Source: CAUJIW01 sp963205175
GTDB lineage: Bacteria > Pseudomonadota > Alphaproteobacteria > Sphingomonadales > Sphingomonadaceae
DNA: 64,000 nucleotides
NCBI GenBank assembly: GCA_041060555.1
Contig: JBEUDS010000005.1
Strand: one strand, 5' to 3'
Shown here piece by piece: positions 18,436 to 26,719 of this stretch. Made by a program: the position numbers and the translations under genes. The notes beneath the pieces were generated by a model. That model had not been told where the DNA came from. It was given only the letters and a program-made list of their open reading frames with translations, and did not search any database. Position 1 is the stretch's first letter. The number at the start of each line of letters is the position of its first letter.

Positions 18436-18542
18436 TGTGCGGCGGTTGACGACCGGCGGCCGGAGGTCGTGGCGGATCGTCGGTGCGATCGCGCGAGATT
18501 GAGACTCGCATGCCCGGTGAAGCGGGCTATATACGCATAGTC

Positions 18543-18559
18543 ACTTGCATAGACGTACC
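18543..18559 (+). promoter_or_regulatory. Island motif copy 1
   Basis: ACTTGCATAGACGTACC, ending 17 nt before the ATG of the LEH-like gene. It is one of nine copies of ACTTGCATANNNNTACC in the 18.5-38 kb island. Confidence 0.65.
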
Positions 18560-18576
18560 TTTTAGGGGATAGGATC

Positions 18577-19077
18577 ATGACAGTCAGAACAATGGCCTGC
18601 CTGGGGCTTGTCATCGCCGCGCTTGCCGGCAATGGCCTGCCCGTTCAGGCCCGCGAGCAGGGGAAGACGGAAATGTCGGCAACGGATGCCAAGATCGCGG
18701 TCGTCCAGCAGATGATCGAGGCATGGAACACGCGCGATTGGGTGCGCGTCGGCGAGTTGTTCACCGAGGATGGCGTGCTGCACTCAATGATGATCGAGCC
18801 GGTGGTGGGGCGGGCGGCGATTGCCCAGCGGATCAGTGCGCTGGGCGCGGGCGTGTCGGAAATCACGCTGGACATCCGCAACATCGGGCGGGTCGGTGAC
18901 GTGGTGTTCGTCGAGCGGGTCGATCGCTTCACCTACAACGGCCATAAGGGCGCGGTGCCGGTGGTTGGTGTCATCGAGGTGCGCGGCGACCGCATCAGCG
19001 TCTGGCGCGAATATTATGACCGCGCCCAGCTGCTCGCCGAAATGGGTGTTTCACAGGATATTCACGCCAGCCACTGA
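18577..19077 (+). CDS. Exported NTF2-like protein, limonene-epoxide-hydrolase type
   Basis: A 166-residue protein with a signal peptide (cleavage near PVQAREQ) and an NTF2/SnoaL cone fold. The C-terminal half matches the limonene-1,2-epoxide hydrolase family: FVERVDRF (Arg114-x-Asp116) and VWREYYD (Asp148) correspond to the LEH catalytic Arg-Asp-Asp set. By my alignment the Tyr-x-Asn that positions water in Rhodococcus LEH is replaced by Leu-His-Ser (VLHSMM), so epoxide hydrolysis is uncertain. An island motif lies directly upstream, and the cluster holds three more proteins of this fold (34899-36267). Confidence 0.8.
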   Translation: MTVRTMACLGLVIAALAGNGLPVQAREQGKTEMSATDAKIAVVQQMIEAWNTRDWVRVGELFTEDGVLHSMMIEPVVGRAAIAQRISALGAGVSEITLDIRNIGRVGDVVFVERVDRFTYNGHKGAVPVVGVIEVRGDRISVWREYYDRAQLLAEMGVSQDIHASH

Positions 19078-19148
19078 GGCGGCTTCCGGCCGGCTGGTTT
19101 GCGGCGGGTGCCCTGTGGCCCCGCCGCTTTTCATTGTCGTCCGCCGTT

Positions 19149-20864
19149 TCAGCCGGTCTCGTCCGCCGCGATCGCGGCCAGCACCTGGCTTCGCAGCACA
19201 TCGCGCTGCACCTTGTTCATGGCGTTGCGCGGCAGGCGGGGCAGCAGTACCAGCCGTTCCGGGCGTTTGAACACGGCGACATCGGCCTGCTTGAGCCAGG
19301 CGGTGATGTCGTCGAGCACCGGCGTCATGCCGTCACGCGGCACCACGGCGACGGCGATGCGCTCGCCCAGCACCGGGTCGGGGATGCCAACGGTCGCGGC
19401 CTCCTGCGCGCAGGGCAGGCCGGCCAGCAGGTCGTCAAGTTCCGCCGGCGAGATGTTGACGCCGCCGCGCACGATGATCTCCTTGCAGCGGCCGACGAAG
19501 CGGTAGAAGCGCGCCAGCGGTCCCGGTCCGGCGATTTCGAACAGGTCGCCGGTGCGGAAATATCCCTGGTCGTCGAAGGCGGCCTTGTTGAGGGCCGGCG
19601 ACCGCCAGTAGCCGCCGAAGGTGGTGGCACCGCTGATGCGCATTTCACCGACGTGGCCGGGTTCGGTGATGTCCGCCCCGGTGTCGAGGTCGACCAGCCG
19701 GGTGCGGATCACCCGGTGGATGATGCCGGGGAAATCCTGATCGGCGGCCCCGAAGCGCGGGAAATAGCGGGCGCGGTCGCCGGCGTCCGGCACGTCGACG
19801 GGGCCGGAGAACAGCGACATGCCTTCGTTGGAGCCGAAGATGTTGCAGATCGAGATGCCGTAGCGTTCCTGCCAGCCCTCGATCAGCCACGGCGACAGCG
19901 GCGCCGATCCGGAACCGATGGCGCGCAGCCGCGACAGGTCGGTGTTGTCGAGCAGTGCCGGCGTTTTCAGCAGCGCTGCCAGAACCGCCGGCGGCGCGAT
20001 GGTGTAGGTGACCGCCTCCTCGGCGATCTGGCGCAGGAACAGCGGCAGATCGAACGGATGATGCAGCACCAGCCTCCCGCGCAGTTGCAGCCATGGGATC
20101 ACCAGGCCGCCGATGGAGCCGATGTTGACCAGCGGAAACGGGTTCAGCAGCACGTCGCCGTCACGCATCCCGCCAGCTTCGGCGACGATGCGGCCGTTGA
20201 GCACCCAGTGGTTATGGTCGCGCGGCACACCCTTGGGCCGGCTTTCGGTGCCCGAGGTCCAGCAGATGGTGAGCACCTCGCCACCGGCGGGCGGATGCGC
20301 CGCGGCATAAGCCTGTGCCCGGGCCGGATCGACGACCGCCATGGCGGCGCGCAGGTCGGTGCCCTGCGGGGCGTCGCCAAGCAGCAGCAGGCGGGCGCCG
20401 GGGTGTTTTTCCAGCAGGTGGGCGGCCATGGCGGCGTGGTCGTGGCCGTGGAAGGCGGGCAGGGTGACGAAGGCGCGCGGCCGGGTCTGCTCGAAGATGT
20501 GCGCCAGCTCATGCTCGCGGTACTGCACCACCACCGGACAGAGGATCAGGCCCAGCCGGGCGCAGGCGAGAAACAGGATCACCGCATCGACGATGTTGGG
20601 CAGCTGCACGGCCACCACGTCGTCCTTGACGAGGCCGGCGTCGAGCAGGGCGGCGGCCATCCGGTCGACGCGCTCGCGCACGTCGGCCCAGCTCAGGCGC
20701 TCCGGTACCCGGCCATCGAGCGCGGCGCGATTCATCGGGTCGACCAGCGCCAGGGCCCGGGGGTCGGCGGCGGCGGCCTGCTGGAACAGAGCGTCGACGC
20801 TGATGCCCTCCCACCAGCCGCGGGCTTGATAGTCGGCAATGCGGTCGGCGGGCGTGATGAACAT
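19149..20864 (-). CDS. Acyl-CoA synthetase (adenylate-forming)
   Basis: A 571-residue class I adenylate-forming ligase that would activate a carboxylic acid to its CoA thioester. The P-loop is TICWTSGTESRPKGVP, a variant with Glu-Ser in place of the common Thr-Thr-Gly. The A5-type motif is IFGSNEG, the A7 motif GYFRTGDLFE, the hinge region FVGRCKEIIVRGGVNISP, and the C-terminal catalytic Lys is probably in NAMNKVQRDVL. The sequence is in the cyclohexanecarboxylate/medium-chain ligase range; the substrate is not deducible. It faces the regulatory region 20865-21297, divergent from the second TonB receptor. Confidence 0.92.
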   Translation of the reverse strand: MFITPADRIADYQARGWWEGISVDALFQQAAAADPRALALVDPMNRAALDGRVPERLSWADVRERVDRMAAALLDAGLVKDDVVAVQLPNIVDAVILFLACARLGLILCPVVVQYREHELAHIFEQTRPRAFVTLPAFHGHDHAAMAAHLLEKHPGARLLLLGDAPQGTDLRAAMAVVDPARAQAYAAAHPPAGGEVLTICWTSGTESRPKGVPRDHNHWVLNGRIVAEAGGMRDGDVLLNPFPLVNIGSIGGLVIPWLQLRGRLVLHHPFDLPLFLRQIAEEAVTYTIAPPAVLAALLKTPALLDNTDLSRLRAIGSGSAPLSPWLIEGWQERYGISICNIFGSNEGMSLFSGPVDVPDAGDRARYFPRFGAADQDFPGIIHRVIRTRLVDLDTGADITEPGHVGEMRISGATTFGGYWRSPALNKAAFDDQGYFRTGDLFEIAGPGPLARFYRFVGRCKEIIVRGGVNISPAELDDLLAGLPCAQEAATVGIPDPVLGERIAVAVVPRDGMTPVLDDITAWLKQADVAVFKRPERLVLLPRLPRNAMNKVQRDVLRSQVLAAIAADETG

Positions 20865-20929
20865 GATGGCTCCCCTGTTGGCTGGCCTGCGGGCGGCGTC
20901 CGGCGCCTTCCACGCGGCGCTCTCAAGTG

Positions 20930-20946
20930 AATTGCATAATAAGACC
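20930..20946 (+). promoter_or_regulatory. Island motif copy 2 (degenerate)
   Basis: AATTGCATAATAAGACC. It keeps TTGCATA and ACC at the standard spacing but differs at positions 2 and 14. Confidence 0.45.
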
Positions 20947-21097
20947 GTCTCGCGGGATCAATGCTTCATGTGGGTTGCGCCGCTGAAAATGCCGGTGGAC
21001 GCCGGCGCGCCCTGGTCATGGGTGCCGGTGCCGGGGCGCCAACAGTGGCGAATCGCCTTGTGACGAGGGCGCGCGCCGGCCAGGGCGGGGTGGTTAT

Positions 21098-21114
21098 GGT
21101 ATTATGAAGCAAGT
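21098..21114 (-). promoter_or_regulatory. Island motif copy 3 (degenerate)
   Basis: On the minus strand it reads ACTTGCTTCATAATACC, keeping ACTTGC and ATACC at the standard spacing. It points towards the acyl-CoA synthetase gene. Confidence 0.45.
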
Positions 21115-21249
21115 GTGTTGCGATGGCTTGGGCTCGAAAAAGAATCTCCAAAGGGCGGATGGAATCTAATTTATCAATATAAAACAATGTATTGATGATT
21201 ATGAGACCTGAGGGTGCTTGACAGGGGCCGAAAAACCCTCAGAACAGAG

Positions 21250-21266
21250 ACTTGCATAGTCACACC
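21250..21266 (+). promoter_or_regulatory. Island motif copy 4
   Basis: ACTTGCATAGTCACACC, ending 31 nt before the GTG of the second TonB receptor and pointing towards it. Confidence 0.65.
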
Positions 21267-21297
21267 TTAAAAAGAACTGCCTAGGGGGAGAGATCGC

Positions 21298-23538
21298 GTG
21301 AGCCAACGCCTTATCGTTCATTCAGGGATTCGCCGGTCGGCCGCGGGCCTGCTGGCCGTGCTGCTGGGCTCTGTCGCCGGTCAGGCGCTGGCGCAAGCAG
21401 CCGCCGAGACCGAGACATTCGGCCTGGAGGAAATCGTCGTCACCGCGCGCAAGAAGGCCGAGAGCCTTCAGAACGTGCCGATCGCCGTCACCGCCATTGA
21501 CGGCGAGGCGCTGCGCGCCAGCGCGATGACCGACATTTCCGACCTCGCCAGTCGCACACCGAGCTTCACCTTCCAGCAACAGAACGCGCTGGAGCAGGAA
21601 CTGTTCATCCGTGGCATCGGCACCGTGCGCCTCAACAGCGCCACCGCCGACCCGTCGGTGGGTGTGTTCCTCGACGAAGTCTATATCGGCCGTCGCGGAA
21701 CCGCGACGCCGCCGATCTTCGACCTTGAGCGCGTCGAGGTGCTGCGCGGTCCGCAGGGCACGCTGTTCGGCAAGAACGTCGTCGGCGGCGCCATCAGCTT
21801 CATCACCGCCCGCCCGCGTGACGAATTCGAGGGCTATGCCTCGGTCGGCATGGGCAACTATGGCGCCATCGCCTCGCAGGGCTATGTCACCGGCGCGCTG
21901 ACGGACAAGGTGAAGGCGCGTCTGTCGCTGTACCAGAACCATCATGACGGCTACTCGAAGAACATCGTCAACGGGCAGGAGCTGGAGGATCTCGAATCCT
22001 ACGCCGGCCGCCTTTCAGTGGCGATCGACGCCAACGAGGCGCTGCAACTGCTGATCGTCGCCGATGCCAGCCGCGACGAGGGCGGCGGCTCGGCCCGCCA
22101 CGCGGTGGACGATCCCACCAAGGCGGCGCCCGGCTTCATCACGCCGAACCTGATCTCGCAGGATCCGCGCACCACCGAGACGCCGTATGACCAGTACATG
22201 AAGCGCAACACCTCGGGCCTGATGCTGCGCGCCGACCTCGACCTCGGCGGTCCGATGCTGACCTATGTCGCCGCCGTGCGGCGCGGTGACGCCGCCAACC
22301 GCTGGAGTCAGGCCGGCGCCGGTTCGCCGCCGTCCGTCACCGACAGCGTGCTCACCCAGGCGGAGGACTACACCGGCATCACCCAGGAACTGCGGATCGT
22401 GTCCGCGCAGGAACAGTCGCTGCGCTGGCTGGGCGGCGTCTACTTCCTGCGCGAAAAGACCGATCGCACCTCGCGCAACACCGCCACCTCGTTCCTGCCC
22501 GGCGGCGCCGGCAGCACCCGCGACACCCTGGATGGCGACAACATCTTCACCCAGGTCGGCAAGGTGTCGAACTACGCGGTGTTCGGCGAGCTGGAATATG
22601 ACGTGGCCTCCAATGTCACGCTGTCGGCCGGGTTTCGCTACACCATCGACGACAAGAGCTTCGACGCCGAGGGCAAGGTTCTGAGCCTCGGCCCGGATTC
22701 GATGGACAACATCTACTCGCCGGCGCCGTTGAAGGAACCCTACAACATCCAGGTCGACAAGAGCTGGAAGAAGCTGACCCCGCGTGTGCTGCTGGAGTGG
22801 TCGCCGGTCGAGCGCACCATGGTCTATGGCTCGGTGACGCGTGGCTTCAAGGGCGGTGGCTGGCAGAGCGCCGCGGCCAATGCCACGGTCGCCTCGCTCG
22901 CCTATAATCCGGAGACGGCGTGGAACTACGAGATCGGCGTCAAGTCCGAGCTGTTCGATGGCCGCATGCGCTTCAACGTCGCAGCCTTCTATACCGACTT
23001 CAAGGATCTGCAGGTCGAGCAGCTCGACGACGTCGATCTGACGCTGGTGGTCGCCAACGCGGCGTCGGCCAAGATCAAGGGCGTCGAGGCGGAAGTGCAG
23101 GTGCAGGCAACACGCGAGCTGACGCTGTCGGCCGGCGGTTCGTTGCTGCACGCGCGCTATGGCAAGTATCTCGATGCCGCGCGCGGTCTCGACTTCACCG
23201 ACAACACCATGCTGCGCACGCCGGACTATCAGTTCAACGTCGCCGCCAATTACGCCACGATGGTGTCGGAGAGCCTGAAGTTCACCGCAAATGTTTCCTA
23301 TGTCTATCAGGATGCCATTTTCTGGGGGCCGGAGAACACCAACCGCGAGCCGGGCTATGGTCTGCTGGATGCCCGCATCAGCCTCGGCGAGGCCGATGGC
23401 GCCTGGCAGGTCACGCTCTATGGCAAGAACCTGACCGACAAGCTGTATCGCACCAGCATCATTCCGTTCCTGGGTGACGAGGTGTCGCTGTTCGGCGCCC
23501 CGCGTACCTATGGCGCACGGCTGGCGGTGCGCTTCTAG
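21298..23538 (+). CDS. TonB-dependent outer-membrane receptor
   Basis: A 746-residue TonB-dependent transporter with a GTG start after GGGGGAGAG. A signal peptide ends near GQALAQAAAE, the TonB box region reads LEEIVVTARKKAESLQ, the plug includes ELFIRGIGT and VEVLRGPQGTLFGKNVVGGA, and the barrel ends YGARLAVRF with a terminal Phe. It belongs to the same broad class as the receptor at 3661 but is about 80 residues shorter in the barrel loops. With an island motif upstream it is the likely entry route for the cluster substrate. Confidence 0.95.
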   Translation: MSQRLIVHSGIRRSAAGLLAVLLGSVAGQALAQAAAETETFGLEEIVVTARKKAESLQNVPIAVTAIDGEALRASAMTDISDLASRTPSFTFQQQNALEQELFIRGIGTVRLNSATADPSVGVFLDEVYIGRRGTATPPIFDLERVEVLRGPQGTLFGKNVVGGAISFITARPRDEFEGYASVGMGNYGAIASQGYVTGALTDKVKARLSLYQNHHDGYSKNIVNGQELEDLESYAGRLSVAIDANEALQLLIVADASRDEGGGSARHAVDDPTKAAPGFITPNLISQDPRTTETPYDQYMKRNTSGLMLRADLDLGGPMLTYVAAVRRGDAANRWSQAGAGSPPSVTDSVLTQAEDYTGITQELRIVSAQEQSLRWLGGVYFLREKTDRTSRNTATSFLPGGAGSTRDTLDGDNIFTQVGKVSNYAVFGELEYDVASNVTLSAGFRYTIDDKSFDAEGKVLSLGPDSMDNIYSPAPLKEPYNIQVDKSWKKLTPRVLLEWSPVERTMVYGSVTRGFKGGGWQSAAANATVASLAYNPETAWNYEIGVKSELFDGRMRFNVAAFYTDFKDLQVEQLDDVDLTLVVANAASAKIKGVEAEVQVQATRELTLSAGGSLLHARYGKYLDAARGLDFTDNTMLRTPDYQFNVAANYATMVSESLKFTANVSYVYQDAIFWGPENTNREPGYGLLDARISLGEADGAWQVTLYGKNLTDKLYRTSIIPFLGDEVSLFGAPRTYGARLAVRF

Positions 23539-23575
23539 GTTCCGGCGCTTCTCAATCCCTGCACCTTAAAACTGC

Positions 23576-23601
23576 GCCCGCCGGAGGAAACTCCGGCGGG
23601 C
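23576..23601. terminator. Strong hairpin between TonB receptor and carotenoid oxygenase
   Basis: Perfect 11-bp stem GCCCGCCGGAG / CTCCGGCGGGC closed by a GAAA loop, between convergent genes; it probably ends transcription from the left. Confidence 0.8.
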
Positions 23602-23678
23602 GTCTTGCTGTGGGTGGGGTGTCCCGGCACGCGGGGCATCGCTGTGTCAGGGGTGGCCCCTGACACAGCGGCGCCGGT

Positions 23679-25136
23679 TCAGCGCTTCATGCGATCAGCG
23701 GCCATCCAGCAGGCATGAAAGCCCAGCGGCAGGCGGTGCGGCATTTCCAGCTGGGCAACCGGGCCGGCGCCGATGTCACGGGCATCGAAAATATCCAGCG
23801 TCTCGCGGCGCAGCCTTTCGTTCCACTGGAAACTGATGACATAGCCGTCATCCTCGTTGACGGCGTTGTCGGCCGCCGCGAACCACGGCTCGGAATAGAA
23901 GCTGTGCTCGGGGTCGTCCGACCACGAGGCCAGACTCTCACCCGTGTCGAGGTCGTATTTGCGGATGCCATACCATTGCAGCGTCCGTGTTTCGGAATGA
24001 TCGACGAGGTAGCCAAAGCGCGTGCGCCGGCCGGACAGCCGGCTGTTGAAGGTGGGAAACTCGACATTGCGGTCGGCATCGAGCATCCGCTCCTCGGTCT
24101 CGCCGGTGCGGACGTTCATCCGCCACACCCACAGGCGGGCGCGCATCTGCAGCTCGGCGACGTTGCGCGCGGTGCGTTGGGCGTCGATGCTGCCGTCGGC
24201 GTGGCGTTCCGGCATGTAGCGGCAGCCGACCATCACCACCCAGTCGCCTTCCTCCCACGCATTGACGACGTGGTAGAGGAAGCACGGCGAGAAATCGAAC
24301 CAGCGGATGGACTCGCCCGCGCCATAGCGGCCGATGACGCCGAAGCGCGCCGGCAGCGCGGGGTCGAAACGCACCTTGTGCCGACCGAGCTTCAGCGCTT
24401 CCTCGTCGTGAATCAGCGGCAGGTCGTGCAGGATGGAATAATGCTCGGTGATCGCCATGTCGTGCGGCAGCCGGGGGCCGGGCAGGGTGATCGGCACGAA
24501 GTGCTTCAGCGCGCCATCGGGGCCGACCACGCCATAATGCATGTAGGGCGCTTCCAGGCCGTAATCGAAGAAGATCAGCTCGTCGGTGATCTCGTCGACC
24601 TTGGCATGGGCGGAGATCGACCCGCCGGAGGCGGCGACGCCGGGGCATTTGCCGCGCGTCTCCAGCGTCACCGGATCGATTTCGTAAGCGTCGCCCGACA
24701 TGTACCACAAGGCCAGCACCCGGCCGCCCTGGGCGACGAGATCGGTATTGGCGGTATCCTTCAGCCGGCGGTCGGGGCGGCCCTTCAGCGTGTCGCGGAT
24801 GCCGTCGAACACGCTGGCGCCGGCGCGATCCTCCTCCTGCCAGGCGTCGGTGCGGACCCAGCGGTTGCGGTAGGTGACGCGGCCATGGTCGAACTGGGCG
24901 GCGTGCACCATGCCGTCGCCGTCGAACGGATGGTAGCGGCCCTTCGGCGCGAAGCGCGGGTTGGGGCCGGCGCGGAAATAGGCGCCGTTCAAGTCGACCG
25001 GCACCCGGCCCTTGAGAAGCTTCAGGTCATGATGCTCGCCTTCCCGGGCGATGGGGGCGAATTCGCCCATCAGGCCGGGACCATAATCCTCCCCGAAGGG
25101 GGCGAGGTCGTCCGTCGTCTGGCTGTGATTCAACAT
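23679..25136 (-). CDS. Carotenoid oxygenase family protein (lignostilbene-dioxygenase type)
   Basis: A 485-residue non-heme iron(II) dioxygenase of the RPE65/CCD family that cleaves a C=C double bond with O2. The four iron-ligand histidines are all visible: His177 (ISAHAK), His225 (RLPHDM), His289 (FLYHVVNAWEEGD) and His474 (PLGFHACW); FDGDGMVHA and RAGPNPRF are family landmarks. No signal peptide. In sphingomonads such enzymes cleave stilbenes or phenylpropenes as well as apocarotenoids. It is divergent from the thiolase-like gene and shares a 191-nt region with two island motifs. Confidence 0.93.
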   Translation of the reverse strand: MLNHSQTTDDLAPFGEDYGPGLMGEFAPIAREGEHHDLKLLKGRVPVDLNGAYFRAGPNPRFAPKGRYHPFDGDGMVHAAQFDHGRVTYRNRWVRTDAWQEEDRAGASVFDGIRDTLKGRPDRRLKDTANTDLVAQGGRVLALWYMSGDAYEIDPVTLETRGKCPGVAASGGSISAHAKVDEITDELIFFDYGLEAPYMHYGVVGPDGALKHFVPITLPGPRLPHDMAITEHYSILHDLPLIHDEEALKLGRHKVRFDPALPARFGVIGRYGAGESIRWFDFSPCFLYHVVNAWEEGDWVVMVGCRYMPERHADGSIDAQRTARNVAELQMRARLWVWRMNVRTGETEERMLDADRNVEFPTFNSRLSGRRTRFGYLVDHSETRTLQWYGIRKYDLDTGESLASWSDDPEHSFYSEPWFAAADNAVNEDDGYVISFQWNERLRRETLDIFDARDIGAGPVAQLEMPHRLPLGFHACWMAADRMKR

Positions 25137-25184
25137 GGGGTCCTCCCTCGTGTGCGGGTGTCGTGTCTGGCGTATCGCCTAGTA

Positions 25185-25201
25185 ACTTGCATAAACGAAC
25201 C
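25185..25201 (+). promoter_or_regulatory. Island motif copy 5
   Basis: ACTTGCATAAACGAACC followed by ATAAAG, between the divergent carotenoid oxygenase and thiolase-like genes. Confidence 0.6.
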
Positions 25202-25288
25202 ATAAAGTGCGGTCCTTGACCCACATCAAGGCCGCCTCGTGCGTGAGGGTATGGGTGGGCGCGCGTTTGCGCTTGCATCCCGCACGCG

Positions 25289-25305
25289 ACTTTTATAATC
25301 ATACC
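25289..25305 (+). promoter_or_regulatory. Island motif copy 6
   Basis: ACTTTTATAATCATACC, again followed by ATAAAG, 22 nt before the thiolase-like start. It contains a consensus TATAAT; TTGCAT 15 nt upstream (25273) could be its -35 box. Confidence 0.5.
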
Positions 25306-25327
25306 ATAAAGAGGCGCGGCGTCGGCC

Positions 25328-26611
25328 ATGCAGGCCAAGGCGGTCCCGGTGGGATGGCGCGATCACAAGCTGGGGAGAGCCGGGGTGGTTTACGTCATTG
25401 GCGGTTGGCAGAGCGATTTCTCGCGCAACTGGGCGCGCGAAGGCGTGACGATGCCGGAAGCGTTCGTCGAGACGGTGCGTACAGGCCTTGAGGCATCACG
25501 GCTGGACGCGGCCGACATCGAGACCGGCCACGTCGGCAATTTCGTCGGTGACCTGTTCGTGCGCCAGGGGCTGCTGGGTGGCCTGTTTGCCTATGTCGAC
25601 CCGGTGATGAACGGCATGCCGACGGCGCGCCACGAAGCCGCCTGCGCGTCGGGCAGCATTGCCGTGCTCGCCGCCATGGCGGAGATCGAGGCCGGCCGCT
25701 ACGACATGGCCTGCGTCGTCGGCATCGAGCAGATGCGCAATGTCGATGGTCGCACGGCGGCGGAATATCTCGGCGCCGCCGCCTATACGGGGCGCGAATA
25801 TGCCGACGCGACCTATGTCTGGCCGCGGGCCTTTTCCGACCTGGCGGAGGAATATGACCACCGCTGGGGTCTGTCCTACGATCATCTCGGCCGCATCGCC
25901 GAAATCAACTTTGCCAACGCGCGCGCCAACCCCAACGCCCAGACCCGCCGCTGGGACTTCGGGCCGGACAGTTTCCGCGCCGACGATGCCGCCAATCCGG
26001 TGGTCGAGGGGCGCACCCGCAAGAATGATTGCGGTCAGGTCACCGATGGCGCGGCGGTGGTGTTTCTGGCATCAGCAGCCCGTGCCGCCGACTACGCCCG
26101 CCAGCACGGCATCGCGCTGGAGAGCCTGCCGCGCATCAGCGGCTGGGGCCATCGCTCCTCGGCGCTGGCCTACCGCGACAAGCTGCGGCTGGGCGCCGGC
26201 GACAGCCATGTGTTTCCCCACCTGCGCGACACCGTCAACGACGCGCGCCGGCGCGCCGGCGTCACCTCGGTCGAACAGATCGACGCGGTGGAGCTGCACG
26301 ACTGCTTCGCCATGACCGAATATATGGCGATTGATCACCTGGGCATCACCGCGCCCGGCGAGGGCTGGAAGGCGGTGGAGGACGGCGTGATCGAGAAGGG
26401 TGGCCGGCTGCCGATCAATCCCTCCGGTGGCCTGATCGGGCTTGGCCATCCCGTCGGCGCCACCGGCGTGCGCATGGTGCTGGATGCCGCCCGCCAGGTC
26501 GCCGGCCAGGCCGGGGGCTGCCAGGTGGAGGGCGCCCGGCGGGTGCAGACACTCAACATCGGCGGCTCCACCACCACCTGCGCCAGCTTCATCGTCGAAC
26601 GGGCGGCCTGA
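25328..26611 (+). CDS. Thiolase-family protein (SCP-x/lipid-transfer type)
   Basis: A 427-residue thiolase-superfamily protein likely to carry out thiolytic cleavage of a beta-ketoacyl-CoA. The nucleophile Cys is in HEAACASGS (about residue 106), a His in VELHDCFAMTEY, the GLGHPVGATG loop carries the catalytic His, and the C-terminal Cys is in STTTCASF. This layout (HDCF plus GHP) is the SCP2-thiolase-like class seen in sterol and aromatic side-chain degradation. It begins the operon with the feruloyl-CoA-synthase-like and DUF1295 genes; start by position of the ATG after GAGGCG. Confidence 0.88.
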   Translation: MQAKAVPVGWRDHKLGRAGVVYVIGGWQSDFSRNWAREGVTMPEAFVETVRTGLEASRLDAADIETGHVGNFVGDLFVRQGLLGGLFAYVDPVMNGMPTARHEAACASGSIAVLAAMAEIEAGRYDMACVVGIEQMRNVDGRTAAEYLGAAAYTGREYADATYVWPRAFSDLAEEYDHRWGLSYDHLGRIAEINFANARANPNAQTRRWDFGPDSFRADDAANPVVEGRTRKNDCGQVTDGAAVVFLASAARAADYARQHGIALESLPRISGWGHRSSALAYRDKLRLGAGDSHVFPHLRDTVNDARRRAGVTSVEQIDAVELHDCFAMTEYMAIDHLGITAPGEGWKAVEDGVIEKGGRLPINPSGGLIGLGHPVGATGVRMVLDAARQVAGQAGGCQVEGARRVQTLNIGGSTTTCASFIVERAA

Positions 26612-26719
26612 GCGGCCGCAACGCCTGGCCTGCCCGTGCCGTCGCGCCCGGCCACCCGCCGGGCAGGCGCGGGCGTCCGTCTCACCCGTTCCCGCTTTTG
26701 CCAGAATCCAGGTGATTGG

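Larger units (their letters stand above)
20865..21297. other. 433-nt divergent regulatory region
   Basis: No gene is visible. It contains three island motifs (20930, 21098 minus strand, 21250). It also has an AT-rich dyad ATCAATA-N10-TATTGAT (21173-21196), and an 8-bp inverted repeat CTGAGGGT / ACCCTCAG (21208-21215 and 21235-21242) enclosing a TTGACA (21218-21223). The stretch 21160-21210 is clearly more AT-rich than its surroundings, as expected of a promoter. It serves the acyl-CoA synthetase to the left and the TonB receptor to the right. Confidence 0.6.

Noticed and set aside
17726..18511. 261-codon minus-strand frame over the DUF454 gene
   Set aside because: A different frame from the recognisable DUF454 protein and without any conserved motif.
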